Below, in pieces: positions 8,581 to 16,793 of a stretch of 64,000 nucleotides of DNA. The translations under genes and the position numbers were made by a program. Within the stretch, counting starts at the first letter, position 1; each line of letters starts with the position of its first letter. Below the pieces are notes generated by a model, which made no database searches, was not told the DNA's origin, and worked only from the letters and a program-made list of their open reading frames with translations. This DNA comes from Roseobacter weihaiensis (GTDB lineage: Bacteria; Pseudomonadota; Alphaproteobacteria; Rhodobacterales; Rhodobacteraceae): contig NZ_JACNMO010000006.1 in the NCBI RefSeq assembly GCF_020622345.1, positions 1 to 64,000 on the forward strand. The letters run 5' to 3'.

Positions 8581-9891
8581 TTAACGTTTGATGTTGGTTG
8601 TTTCCTGCAACATCTCATCGACGGTCTGGATGACCTTCGCGTTGGACGAATATGCGCGCTGTGTCTTGATCATATCGGTCAGTTCACCCGCGACATCCGT
8701 GGTCGATTCTTCCCGTGCGAAAGAAACGATGTCTCCGGTCGGGCCGTCGCCGGCATCCCAGAGAAAGAACGATCCACTTTGACGTGATGGCAAATATGTC
8801 TGGCTGTCAAACGCCTGAAGGCCGTTCGGGTTGGGGACGTTAATGAGCGGGACCTGGTAAATCGTCCTGATTTCACCGGTATCAAAGCTGGCCCGGACAA
8901 ATCCATTGGCGTCGATGTCAACACCAACGAAGTTACCAATTGCCGAGCCGTCCTTGGTTACGGAGATCGGCGCAAAGCTGTAGGAGAGCTGAGACAACCC
9001 CTCGGTATCGCCCAAGGCGCCAATATCAATCTCGATCGGCCCCGCCCCGACATTCACCGTGAGCAGACCGGTCACATCATCGTAGGCCGGGCTTGCACCA
9101 ATCGGTGTCACGTCAGAAAGCGTTCCGCCTCCGGTTCTGGCATCGTTGAATTCCAGCGTATAAGAGCCGATGGAAACACCAGGATTCGTGGAATCGAACA
9201 TCTCCATCGTCCAGGTGTTTGTGGCCGGAGAACCGGCAGCGGGCACGTCGGGTGTAAAGGTGATGCTGATGCTCTGCGATGTGCCCAGGTTATCGAAGTA
9301 CTCGACGGAGAGTTGCTCAACCAGGCCGGCGGAATCGGCCTCTGTTTCCGTCGCGGGCAGATTGATGCCAAGCGACATTGATGTCGTTGGGTTGCCTGCA
9401 AGCTGGCCAGCGTTGATTCGGATCGGCTCAAGGCCATCGGAAGTATCACGGGGGAGTGCCGGTATCGAGCCATCGGCAGCAGCCGGCCACCCCATCAGAA
9501 CGAGCCCTGATTGCGAGGTCAGATACCCGCTGGCGTCCATTCGAAACGATCCGGTGGTGGTGAGGAACATCGACGCATCAGCGCCGGCGGTTTGAACTTG
9601 AGCGGCTTGCGCGACAGGCAGCATACCCCCCCCGCGCACCGCAATATCGGTAGGGTTGGAAGTGCCAACCAGCGTGCCGCGTTGGTCAATCAGGCGTTGT
9701 GTATTGGCGCGAACACCCCCCGCTGAATACGCCCCACCACCTGACGATAGCACCATGGATTCGAAATCAGTCTGGACACGCTTATAGCCAAAGGTCGAAG
9801 CGTTCGAAATATTGTCCGAAATAGAAGCCAGTCGTTGCGAATTTGTCTGTAATCCTGCAACGCCTGCATTGAGCGAGGATGAAATCGACAT
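8581..9891 (-). CDS. flgE: Flagellar hook protein FlgE
   Basis: FlgE builds the hook, the universal joint of the flagellum. The 436-residue protein has the flg_bb_rod N-terminus (NAGVAGLQTNSQRLASISDN), the NASTFGYKR motif, a central FlaE-type region and the C-terminal ELTDMIKTQRAYSSNAKVIQ helix ending in ETTNIKR. The ATG at 9891 sits seven bases after AAAGG on the minus strand and is preferred to a GTG two codons upstream. A candidate CtrA site lies about 60 bases upstream. Hook length would be set by the FliK-like protein near 38 kb. Confidence 0.95.
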   Translation of the reverse strand: MSISSSLNAGVAGLQTNSQRLASISDNISNASTFGYKRVQTDFESMVLSSGGGAYSAGGVRANTQRLIDQRGTLVGTSNPTDIAVRGGGMLPVAQAAQVQTAGADASMFLTTTGSFRMDASGYLTSQSGLVLMGWPAAADGSIPALPRDTSDGLEPIRINAGQLAGNPTTSMSLGINLPATETEADSAGLVEQLSVEYFDNLGTSQSISITFTPDVPAAGSPATNTWTMEMFDSTNPGVSIGSYTLEFNDARTGGGTLSDVTPIGASPAYDDVTGLLTVNVGAGPIEIDIGALGDTEGLSQLSYSFAPISVTKDGSAIGNFVGVDIDANGFVRASFDTGEIRTIYQVPLINVPNPNGLQAFDSQTYLPSRQSGSFFLWDAGDGPTGDIVSFAREESTTDVAGELTDMIKTQRAYSSNAKVIQTVDEMLQETTNIKR

Positions 9892-9948
9892 GGGCACGCC
9901 TTTCTGATGTGTTGGTCCAATGTTCCAACATCAGATAGACGTCCCGAC

Positions 9949-9963
9949 TTAACACCGCGCTAA
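9949..9963. promoter_or_regulatory. Candidate CtrA box upstream of flgE
   Basis: TTAA-N7-CTAA (TTAG-N7-TTAA on the minus strand) fits the CtrA half-site spacing, with one mismatch to TTAA-N7-TTAA. It lies between motB and flgE, 58 bases before the flgE start. CtrA controls flagellar genes in many Rhodobacteraceae. The match is short, so chance is possible. Confidence 0.35.
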
Positions 9964-9990
9964 CAGATAAAATGCGCCATATTTATGCCA

Positions 9991-10830
9991 TCATTGCCGC
10001 AAGAGCACGATTTCCACCCTGTCATTGCGTGCAGCCATTGGGTTGGGATGGATCGGCTCACGGTCTGCGTGACCCGTGACGCGCTGCATCCTGTCAGGCA
10101 CGATTCCATTTTCTTCCAGCAAAAGACGCGTTCGGGTGGCGCGCGCCGCCGAGCTGTCCCAGACCGGATTGGTCGCAACAACAATCGGACGAGCCGGCAC
10201 ATGACCGCCAACGGCTATATCGTTGGTCGCGGCGGTCGCAACACTCGCGACCAATTCCACCAGTTGGGTCATCAGAGGTGTCGGAACATCACTGTTTCCC
10301 TCAAAAATTGGCACGCCTTCCAGCGCAAAGAGTTCAATGACCAGCCCCTCATCCGTGATCCGCGTCACGATGTGTTTCAGGGCATTCTCCATCACAGTCG
10401 ACTCACCACCGCGGCCCATCAACTCGTCAATGAGCGCCTGCAATTCTTCGTCAGAGGAGTCCCGTTCGCCGCCCTCTGAGTCCGATCCGGTCTCCCCGCT
10501 TGCGGCCTGCTTGCGCGTGGCATGCTGCGCGGTCGCCCCCAAGCCGTTCTGCGGCAGAGTTTCTTCAGAAAAGATGCTGTCGCCCCCGAACGCCCCATCG
10601 CCACCGCCGGAAATGCGGTTGATCGGTATCGTTGGCGAAAAGTAATCGGCCAACCCCTGACGTTGTTGTTCCGTTGTCGCATTCAACAGCCACATCATCA
10701 TGAAAAAAGCCATCATCGCAGTCACGAAGTCCGCATAAGCGACCTTCCAGGCGCCACCATGGTGGCCCCCGCCTACGACTTTCTTTTTTTTCTTGATGAT
10801 GACTGGTGCCAGATTGCTCTGCGCAGCCAT
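9991..10830 (-). CDS. motB: Flagellar stator protein MotB
   Basis: MotB pairs with MotA to form the ion-driven stator anchored to peptidoglycan. The 279-residue protein has a basic N-terminus (KKKKKVVGGGHHGG), one membrane helix carrying the essential aspartate (VAYADFVTAMMAF) and a C-terminal OmpA-like peptidoglycan-binding domain (RVTGHADREP, ARNDRVEIVLL). The ATG at 10830 is preferred to a TTG nine codons upstream because family members start just before the basic patch. motA lies 9 kb away on the other strand, which is unlike the usual motAB pair. It heads the leftward motB-flgE-flgK-flgL-flgI unit. Confidence 0.92.
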   Translation of the reverse strand: MAAQSNLAPVIIKKKKKVVGGGHHGGAWKVAYADFVTAMMAFFMMMWLLNATTEQQRQGLADYFSPTIPINRISGGGDGAFGGDSIFSEETLPQNGLGATAQHATRKQAASGETGSDSEGGERDSSDEELQALIDELMGRGGESTVMENALKHIVTRITDEGLVIELFALEGVPIFEGNSDVPTPLMTQLVELVASVATAATNDIAVGGHVPARPIVVATNPVWDSSAARATRTRLLLEENGIVPDRMQRVTGHADREPIHPNPMAARNDRVEIVLLRQ

Positions 10831-10962
10831 GTCTCCACCACTCTCTAATTCACCCAAGAGCAGTTTTATCGCAAAAGGTCTTTCGGCAAGCTTAACAAGT
10901 CCGGAAAAAGCATATCGGCATCTTCAAACACCGAAATGGGATGATTGGATTGACTCTGGCCG

Positions 10963-11847
10963 TCAATCAGCAGCCCGCGCCCGCTCGATCTGTTTCTGAC
11001 GCTCCCGAAAGCGCGCTTTGTCCTGATCGGTCGTTTTAGCGAAACAGTTGTGGCAACTGACACCCGCCTCGTATTCTGGGCGTTCCGTATCCGCGGGCAG
11101 GATCGGCTGACGGCACCCGTGACACAAAAGATGAGGCCCCTCAACAAGGCCGTGTCCAACGCTGACGCGATTGTCAAAAACAAAGCATTCACCCTTCCAG
11201 GTGCTTTGCTCGACTGGGACTTCTTCGAGATACTTCAGAATGCCGCCTTTAAGATGGTAGACGTCCTCCACCCCCTGGCCCAACAGATAATTCGTGGATT
11301 TTTCGCACCGGATACCGCCCGTGCAGAACATGGCAATCCGCTTGTTGTGAAACCGGTGTTTGTTCTTTTCCCACCATGCGGGGAACTCACCGAAGCTCTG
11401 GGTTTTCGGGTCGATTGCCCCGTCAAAGCTGCCGATGGCAACCTCGTAATCGTTGCGCGTATCTATCACCGCTACATCTGGCTGGGCCAGCAAGTCGTTC
11501 CAGTCTTCAGGCGCTACATAATGCCCGACCCGCGCGCGCGGGTCCACGTCGGGTTGACCCATGGTGACGATTTCACGCTTGATCCGGACTTTCATCCTGC
11601 CAAACGGGGCGTGATCGCTGGCCGCCTCTTTCCACTCCAGATCAGCACATCCGGGCAAGCTGCGAAGATGCGCAATAACCGCATCAATCCCGCTGCGGGA
11701 GCCTGCAACGGTGCCGTTCATCCCTTCGGGGGCCAAAAGAAGCGTACCCGTAATACCCTGCGCCACGCAGATATTCAGAAGCTCTGGTTTCAAGGCCTCC
11801 GGATGATCGAAGCGGGAGAAGTGGTAGAGGGCTGCGATGATATACAT
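10963..11847 (-). CDS. trhO: tRNA uridine(34) hydroxylase TrhO, rhodanese-type
   Basis: TrhO (formerly YceA/UPF0176) makes 5-hydroxyuridine at position 34 of certain tRNAs using oxygen, a step toward wobble modification. The 294-residue sequence has the N-terminal acylphosphatase-like domain (ending GQPDVDPR), a rhodanese domain with the active-site loop CTGGIRCEK, and a C-terminal cysteine-rich stretch (CHGCRQP and CHNCF) likely to bind a metal. Length is normal. It is a housekeeping gene inserted in the flagellar locus and divergent from pncA. Confidence 0.9.
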   Translation of the reverse strand: MYIIAALYHFSRFDHPEALKPELLNICVAQGITGTLLLAPEGMNGTVAGSRSGIDAVIAHLRSLPGCADLEWKEAASDHAPFGRMKVRIKREIVTMGQPDVDPRARVGHYVAPEDWNDLLAQPDVAVIDTRNDYEVAIGSFDGAIDPKTQSFGEFPAWWEKNKHRFHNKRIAMFCTGGIRCEKSTNYLLGQGVEDVYHLKGGILKYLEEVPVEQSTWKGECFVFDNRVSVGHGLVEGPHLLCHGCRQPILPADTERPEYEAGVSCHNCFAKTTDQDKARFRERQKQIERARAAD

Positions 11848-11964
11848 GGCGGTTCAATTACGCCCGCGTGCTGTCTGAAGCAAGAGCGCTTGGGCGGAAC
11901 CCCGCAGGCAGCATTGACGCGCGCGGTTTGGCCCCTTAGCCATTGCTTAAGTAGGAGAGATGAC

Positions 11965-12573
11965 ATGCGCCAGGCCCTGATCGTGATCGATGTGCAAAAG
12001 GACTTTTGCCCCGGCGGCGCACTTGCCGTGCCCGAGGGCGACGCAATTGTGCCGGGTATCAACAATCTGATGGCCAAGGCGGATGCCGTGATCCTGACAC
12101 AGGACTGGCACCCGGCGGAGCACTCCTCCTTTGCCTCATCACATGCGGGCAAATCGCCCTATGATCGGGTCGAAATGCCCTACGGTTCGCAGGTGCTCTG
12201 GCCGGACCACTGTATTCAAGGCAGTGTCGGTGCCCAGTTCCACCCCGATCTGCAAACCGACAAGGCTGATCTGGTGATCCGCAAAGGGTACAACCCGGCC
12301 ATCGACAGCTATTCCGCCTTCTTTGAGAACGACCACGCGACCCCAACCGGGCTGGAAGGCTATCTGCGCACCCGTGGCATCGATGAGGTGACCCTAGTCG
12401 GGCTGGCTTTGGATTTCTGCGTCAACTTCTCTGCCGTTGATGCGGCCAAACTGGGGTTTTGCGTGACTGTCCGCGAGGACCTGTGTCGCGCCATTGATCT
12501 GGACGGCTCGCTGGCTGCCGCCCGCGCAGGGATGGAAACCGCCGGGGTCACGCTGGAGCAGGGTCATGGTTGA
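11965..12573 (+). CDS. pncA: Nicotinamidase PncA
   Basis: PncA hydrolyses nicotinamide to nicotinate for NAD salvage. The 202-residue protein has the family landmarks: the catalytic aspartate region IDVQKDFCPGGAL, the metal-binding DWHPAEHSSF, the lysine in VIRKGY and the nucleophilic cysteine in LALDFCVNF. The start at 11965 has a good site (TAGGAGAGA) and the nicotinamidase fold begins there; the long upstream in-frame extension runs antisense to trhO and is not coding. Its end overlaps pncB by eight bases, and the two act in sequence. Confidence 0.95.
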   Translation: MRQALIVIDVQKDFCPGGALAVPEGDAIVPGINNLMAKADAVILTQDWHPAEHSSFASSHAGKSPYDRVEMPYGSQVLWPDHCIQGSVGAQFHPDLQTDKADLVIRKGYNPAIDSYSAFFENDHATPTGLEGYLRTRGIDEVTLVGLALDFCVNFSAVDAAKLGFCVTVREDLCRAIDLDGSLAAARAGMETAGVTLEQGHG

Positions 12574-13858
12574 TATTGCGGCCCGCGTCTACAACCACAA
12601 ATGGAAGATCGACCCGATTGTCCGGTCCCTGATCGACACGGATTTCTACAAGCTGCTGATGTGCCAGTCGGTCTTTCGCAACAGGCCCGATACCCGCGTG
12701 AAATTCAGCCTGATAAACCGGTCCAAGCACATACCGCTCGCCAAACTGATCGATGAGGGCGAGTTGCGCGAACAGCTTGACCATATCCGGTCCCTGTCCT
12801 TGTCGCGCGGCGAAAGCACCTGGCTGCGGGGCAATACATTTTATGGCAAACGGCAGATGTTCCGGCCCGATTTCATGGAATGGTTCGAGCATTTGCGCCT
12901 GCCGCCGTACTTCCTGGAGCGCAAGGGTGATCAGTATGAGCTGACCTTCGAAGGTCCCTGGCCTGAAGTCATGCTATGGGAAATTCCTGCCCTTGCAGTG
13001 CTGATGGAGCTGCGCGGCAGAGCCGTCCTGAACCAGATGGGCAAGTTCGAGCTTCAGGTCCTTTATGCGCGGGCGATGACGCGTGTCTGGGAGAAAATCG
13101 AAGCGCTGCGCGGCATTCCGGATCTCTCCATTGCGGATTTTGGAACCCGCCGCAGGCACAGTTATCTTTGGCAGGACTGGTGCGTGCAGGCCATGCAGGA
13201 AGGGCTGGGCACCGCTTTCACCGGCACCTCCAATTGCAAAATCGCCATGAACCGCGAGCTGGAGGCAATCGGCACCAACGCGCATGAACTGCCGATGGTC
13301 TATGCGGCCCTCGCCGAAAATGACGCCGACCTTGCACAGGCCCCCTACGATGTCCTGTCTGATTGGCATGAAGAACACGAGGGCAATCTGCGCATCATCC
13401 TACCCGATACCTTTGGCACCACCGGGTTTCTGAAAAAGGCACCGGACTGGCTGGCTGGCTGGACGGGTATCCGCGTGGACAGCGGCGATCCGGCCACGGC
13501 GGCAGAGGAAGCCATCACCTGGTGGCGGGCCCGGGGCGAAGACCCCCGCAGCAAGCGGGTGATCTTCAGCGATGGGCTGGATGTTGATAAAATCCGCAGC
13601 CTGCATCAGCAGTTCTCGGGGCGGGTCCATGTCTCTTTTGGCTGGGGTACTTTGCTGACCAATGATTTTCGCAATCTGGTCCCCGACGACAGCCTCGCGC
13701 CGTTTTCACTTGTCTGCAAAGCCGTCGAAGCAAATGGACGTCCGACGGTCAAGCTGTCGGACAACCCCAACAAGGCGATGGGCCCCTTGTCAGAGATTGA
13801 TCGCTATAAACGTGTCTTTGATGTAGGCCACCAGACGGCGCAAGAGGTTTTGGTCTGA
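12566..13858 (+). CDS. pncB: Nicotinate phosphoribosyltransferase PncB
   Basis: PncB converts nicotinate and PRPP to nicotinate mononucleotide, the next step after PncA. The 430-residue protein shows the NAPRTase signatures: LIDTDFYKLLM near the N-terminus, FGTRRRHSY with the histidine that is phosphorylated in the family, GTSNCKIA and the later VDSGDP phosphate-binding site. The ATG at 12566 lies within the last codons of pncA, so translation is coupled. Length fits the bacterial type I enzyme. Confidence 0.96.
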   Translation: MVDIAARVYNHKWKIDPIVRSLIDTDFYKLLMCQSVFRNRPDTRVKFSLINRSKHIPLAKLIDEGELREQLDHIRSLSLSRGESTWLRGNTFYGKRQMFRPDFMEWFEHLRLPPYFLERKGDQYELTFEGPWPEVMLWEIPALAVLMELRGRAVLNQMGKFELQVLYARAMTRVWEKIEALRGIPDLSIADFGTRRRHSYLWQDWCVQAMQEGLGTAFTGTSNCKIAMNRELEAIGTNAHELPMVYAALAENDADLAQAPYDVLSDWHEEHEGNLRIILPDTFGTTGFLKKAPDWLAGWTGIRVDSGDPATAAEEAITWWRARGEDPRSKRVIFSDGLDVDKIRSLHQQFSGRVHVSFGWGTLLTNDFRNLVPDDSLAPFSLVCKAVEANGRPTVKLSDNPNKAMGPLSEIDRYKRVFDVGHQTAQEVLV

Positions 13859-13933
13859 ATGGCTGATGGCCCCCGACCGACAGCAAGCCGACAACGCTGG
13901 CCGATCCGGTCGTCCTGAAGCCGGGTCGCTCTC

Positions 13934-14323
13934 CTAGGTATCTGATGCAATGATGACTACTTCCGCGGCCATCGAGCGGATATCGCTGCCTTTCCCGACC
14001 CCTTTTGAGCGCGGACGGGTATGCCCTGACCCTTGAGGCAAAATAAGATGCAGCGTGTCCGCTTTGCGCCTGATGCCAACACCGGTTTTTTTGGCGACCT
14101 TATAGAGGTTCACCAGCACAGTAGGCTTTGACCAACCCGTTTCGGTCTCGAGGCTGTCGATCCGGCAGCCGCGCCACAATGCATCAATAAGATAGGCGGC
14201 CAACGTGCCCTCTTCGGGCAGTTTAACAAGCGAGTGATGCGCTGCAGGCCTGACAAGCACATGGTCTTTGCGGGACCGCGTCAATACTTCAAGACGTCTG
14301 AATTTGGCCATCTGCAAGGTCAT
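13934..14323 (-). CDS. Unrecognised small protein with a possible winged-helix region
   Basis: I cannot name this 129-residue protein. It is basic and begins MTLQMAKFRRLEVLTRSRKD. The middle, LETETGWSKPTVLVNLYKVAKKTG, resembles a helix-turn-helix, followed by a strand pair (VGIRRKADTLHLILP), so DNA binding is possible. The ATG at 14323 follows GAGGAGAAG at good spacing; a longer version lacks such a site. It is flanked by pncB (convergent) and by an 850-base gap. Confidence 0.6.
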   Translation of the reverse strand: MTLQMAKFRRLEVLTRSRKDHVLVRPAAHHSLVKLPEEGTLAAYLIDALWRGCRIDSLETETGWSKPTVLVNLYKVAKKTGVGIRRKADTLHLILPQGSGHTRPRSKGVGKGSDIRSMAAEVVIIASDT

Positions 14324-15175
14324 CGTTGAACTTCTCCTCATTACACTCTGCGGCAGTCGCCCGCACTTCCTCACTACGCTGCAGCGGTCTTCCACAACTT
14401 TCCCATTTAGCCAAGGCACGACTACTCAAGGGAAAGAGCGCCATAGCAGAATTCACTCAAAACCCTGACCTAAACGCCATTTTACACGTGCTTAAGGTTG
14501 CTTTCCCAGCCGGCTTCTTACCTCGCAGACCGCACCGTCTGCGCGCCCATGATTACGTCAAAATCCCAGGCAGATTCAAACAATCAAACTTTCTATCCCT
14601 TAACCGGAAACATTCTGCCGATTTTGCACTGATTGCTTTTTCATTGAATGCTTACCGTCGGTTGAAAGCTGATCTTCCCTCCATATAACCAACTGTTTAA
14701 TAACAAGAATTAAGGATACGGCCGCAGCAGACCAAAAGTTCAATGCATAGTAGAATCTCGCTTCGAACGCGGTGTGACCTGGGTTTGATTCGCGCTTTTT
14801 CGAATAACCTGAAGGCACCAAGGCGTTGATCGGCCCGACCTCTGTGAGCCTTTGTCATGACATCAGACAAGCCCAGATTCCATCTCATCTCGTTCCGGCG
14901 CAAAAGCCGGGCCTGCTTTGTGGTGAATTGACCGAAATTCAAAAGGCCAACGGTCCTGAACCCCCTGATCATCGGTGTTCAATAACAGCCACTCAGAAAC
15001 AGAACCAACTCAGCTGGGGATGATTTCCGCTGGGTGCCAGAGCCAGATGTCTTTCCAAAACCGCCCGTTGCCGGAAAAGCCAGTCATCTCTGTAACCCAT
15101 TGCCTCTCCGGCAAGGCTATACCACCGGGGAAAGTCCTGGCGCGTCTGCCATTCTCGCAAGGGCTGTCGTTTTTG
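14324..15175. other. 850-base gap without a supported gene
   Basis: No frame here has both a start signal and family-like sequence. It contains a perfect 7-base inverted repeat (listed separately) and several short leftward frames that look like chance. It separates the small unknown gene from fliP. A decayed gene or a non-coding RNA could lie here, but I cannot support either. Confidence 0.5.
14524..14543. repeat. Perfect 7-base inverted repeat in the gap before fliP
   Basis: CGCAGAC and GTCTGCG enclose six bases and can form a GC-rich hairpin. No T-run follows on either strand, so it is not a classical terminator. Confidence 0.4.
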
Positions 15176-15907
15176 TCAGAAGTATCCTCGGACGAGGCTT
15201 CCTGCGATAAGGCTCCAACCATCTGCCAGCACGAAAAACGCAAGTTTAAACGGCAGTGATACAATAGCGGGCGGAACCATCATCATGCCCATGGACATTA
15301 GGACCGCTGCGACGACCAGATCGATGATCAGAAACGGCAGAAATATCAGAAACCCAATCTGAAAAGCACGGGCAATCTCTGACAGCAGGAAACTGGGGAC
15401 AAGTACGGACAGCGGCGCATCCGGTACGGGCGTGGCGTCTATCGTTTCCGGCCGCAATTCGGCCATTGCAAAAAACGTATCAGGATCAATTCGGCCTGCC
15501 ATGAACACCCGAAATGGTTCCAACGTTCTGAAAAACGCAGTTTCTGTGTCAATTTGATTGTCTGCGAGCGGCTGAATGCCATTCGTCCAAGCTTCGGAAA
15601 AAACCGGCTCCATGATGAAGTAAGTCAGAAACAAAGCCAGGCTGACAATAAGCATATTCGGTGGCGATTGTTGGAGACCGATTGCCTGCCGCAAGATTGA
15701 AAGAACGGTCACCAGAAACGGAAAGCAAGTAACCATGATTGCCAGACCGGGCGCGAGGCTGAGAACAGTGATGAGCAGGAAAAGCTGAATCGTCCGCGCC
15801 GAAATAGATCCATCCTCTCCCAAAGAGATGGAGATATCCTGCGCCTGTGCTGCCATCGGAAGCATCACAAGTCCAAGGAGAATGAAAAAGAAGCGGCCTG
15901 ACGGCAT
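15176..15907 (-). CDS. fliP: Flagellar export gate protein FliP
   Basis: FliP forms, with FliQ and FliR, the export gate in the inner membrane through which rod, hook and filament proteins pass. The 243-residue protein has a signal peptide (cleaved after AQA near residue 22) and the family signature, seen in FPFLVTVLSILRQAIGLQQS and PPNMLIVSLALFLTYFIM, with later segments FLIFLPFLIIDLVVAAVLMS and MGMMMVPP. It is the last gene of the fliF-fliH-fliN-fliP run, six bases after fliN. fliQ and fliR lie elsewhere in the window. Confidence 0.97.
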   Translation of the reverse strand: MPSGRFFFILLGLVMLPMAAQAQDISISLGEDGSISARTIQLFLLITVLSLAPGLAIMVTCFPFLVTVLSILRQAIGLQQSPPNMLIVSLALFLTYFIMEPVFSEAWTNGIQPLADNQIDTETAFFRTLEPFRVFMAGRIDPDTFFAMAELRPETIDATPVPDAPLSVLVPSFLLSEIARAFQIGFLIFLPFLIIDLVVAAVLMSMGMMMVPPAIVSLPFKLAFFVLADGWSLIAGSLVRGYF

Positions 15908-15912
15908 CGATT

Positions 15913-16206
15913 CTACAGACCTGTTTGAAGATCGACCACTTCGGTCAGACGCACTACAAGCTGGCCCGCATGCTCGCCTTCTTGCTCTTCCAACATCCCT
16001 CTGGCGATCAACCGGTCACCAACGTAGAGGTCAACAGGGTCATCAACAGATTTATCCAGTGTTAATACGGCGTTTTCACCCAGATTAACGAGATCACGGA
16101 TCAGCGGTCGCGCTTTGCCGACAGATACCGTGATTTCGATAGGTACGGAAGTAAACGGATTTTTAGAATCAAGGGCTGCGTTGCCGTCCATGTTAGAATT
16201 ACTCAT
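15913..16206 (-). CDS. fliN: Flagellar switch protein FliN
   Basis: FliN is the lower C-ring component that, with FliM and FliG, sets rotation direction and receives export cargo. The 97-residue protein is a single SpoA/FliN domain: VPIEITVSVGKARPLIRDLV, then DLYVGDRLIARGML and VRLTEVVDL. It overlaps fliH by four bases. FliM, its usual partner, is not encoded in the window. Confidence 0.92.
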   Translation of the reverse strand: MSNSNMDGNAALDSKNPFTSVPIEITVSVGKARPLIRDLVNLGENAVLTLDKSVDDPVDLYVGDRLIARGMLEEQEGEHAGQLVVRLTEVVDLQTGL

Positions 16207-16793
16207 GATTCCTGTGCGCTTTCATCAAAAAATGCTGCCATTGCCTTGGAGACCTCTTGTACAACGGTGTCTAGATCGACCTGCCTTTCGCTGTCGCCAA
16301 TACGAACAAACGCCTGGCCTTCACCCAATGAATCTTCCGCGACGACTTGAAACGGTTCGGTCAGTTTTTCACCGGCGATGCTCTTTACAGTTTCAGCATT
16401 TGGAGCACTCACAACGATCTCAATAGGGCGATGCGCGTGATCGTTTATCATTGCTTGTACCTGCTCTATGATGTGCGCGCCTAAAGCCGTACGCACGATC
16501 TCCGGCAGGAGTTTTTCGATGATCTGCTTCATCACTGGTTCAAACGAAAGCGTCAGCTTCGAGAGCGCCTCTTGGTAGGTAAAGGACATGTCCAGCAAAT
16601 TCTGACCAAATTCTGCGGAAATTCGTTCCTTATCTTCTGCCTGTGCTTTGGTCGCGTCATCCCATCCTGCCTGGTACCCCGCTTCAAAAGCCTGCAGCTT
16701 TTGATCTTCCATCGCTTCGGATGCGGACTCAACCTCCTCAGCAGGCGGCTTTTTTGCCCCGCCAAAGTTGCGATATCTGTGTGAAACGGACAC
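16203..16793 (-). CDS. fliH: FliH-like flagellar export ATPase regulator
   Basis: FliH holds the export ATPase FliI at the C-ring. The 196-residue acidic protein has the expected plan: an N-terminal segment with proline and lysine, a long helical region (EAGYQAGWDDATKAQAED) and a C-terminal domain (VVAEDSLGEGQAFVRIGDSE) as in FliH/V-type ATPase stalk proteins. Family sequence is weakly conserved, so the name rests on length, helix pattern and its place between fliF and fliN. It begins one base into the fliF stop region. Confidence 0.75.
   Translation of the reverse strand: MSVSHRYRNFGGAKKPPAEEVESASEAMEDQKLQAFEAGYQAGWDDATKAQAEDKERISAEFGQNLLDMSFTYQEALSKLTLSFEPVMKQIIEKLLPEIVRTALGAHIIEQVQAMINDHAHRPIEIVVSAPNAETVKSIAGEKLTEPFQVVAEDSLGEGQAFVRIGDSERQVDLDTVVQEVSKAMAAFFDESAQES

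Noticed and set aside
11050-11964. Long in-frame extension upstream of pncA
   Set aside because: It runs antisense through trhO; the nicotinamidase fold and a good ribosome site begin at 11965.
14600-14972. Short leftward frames with a tRNA-like TTCGAA stretch nearby
   Set aside because: I tried to fold a tRNA around 14740-14830 and could not pair acceptor, D and anticodon arms.
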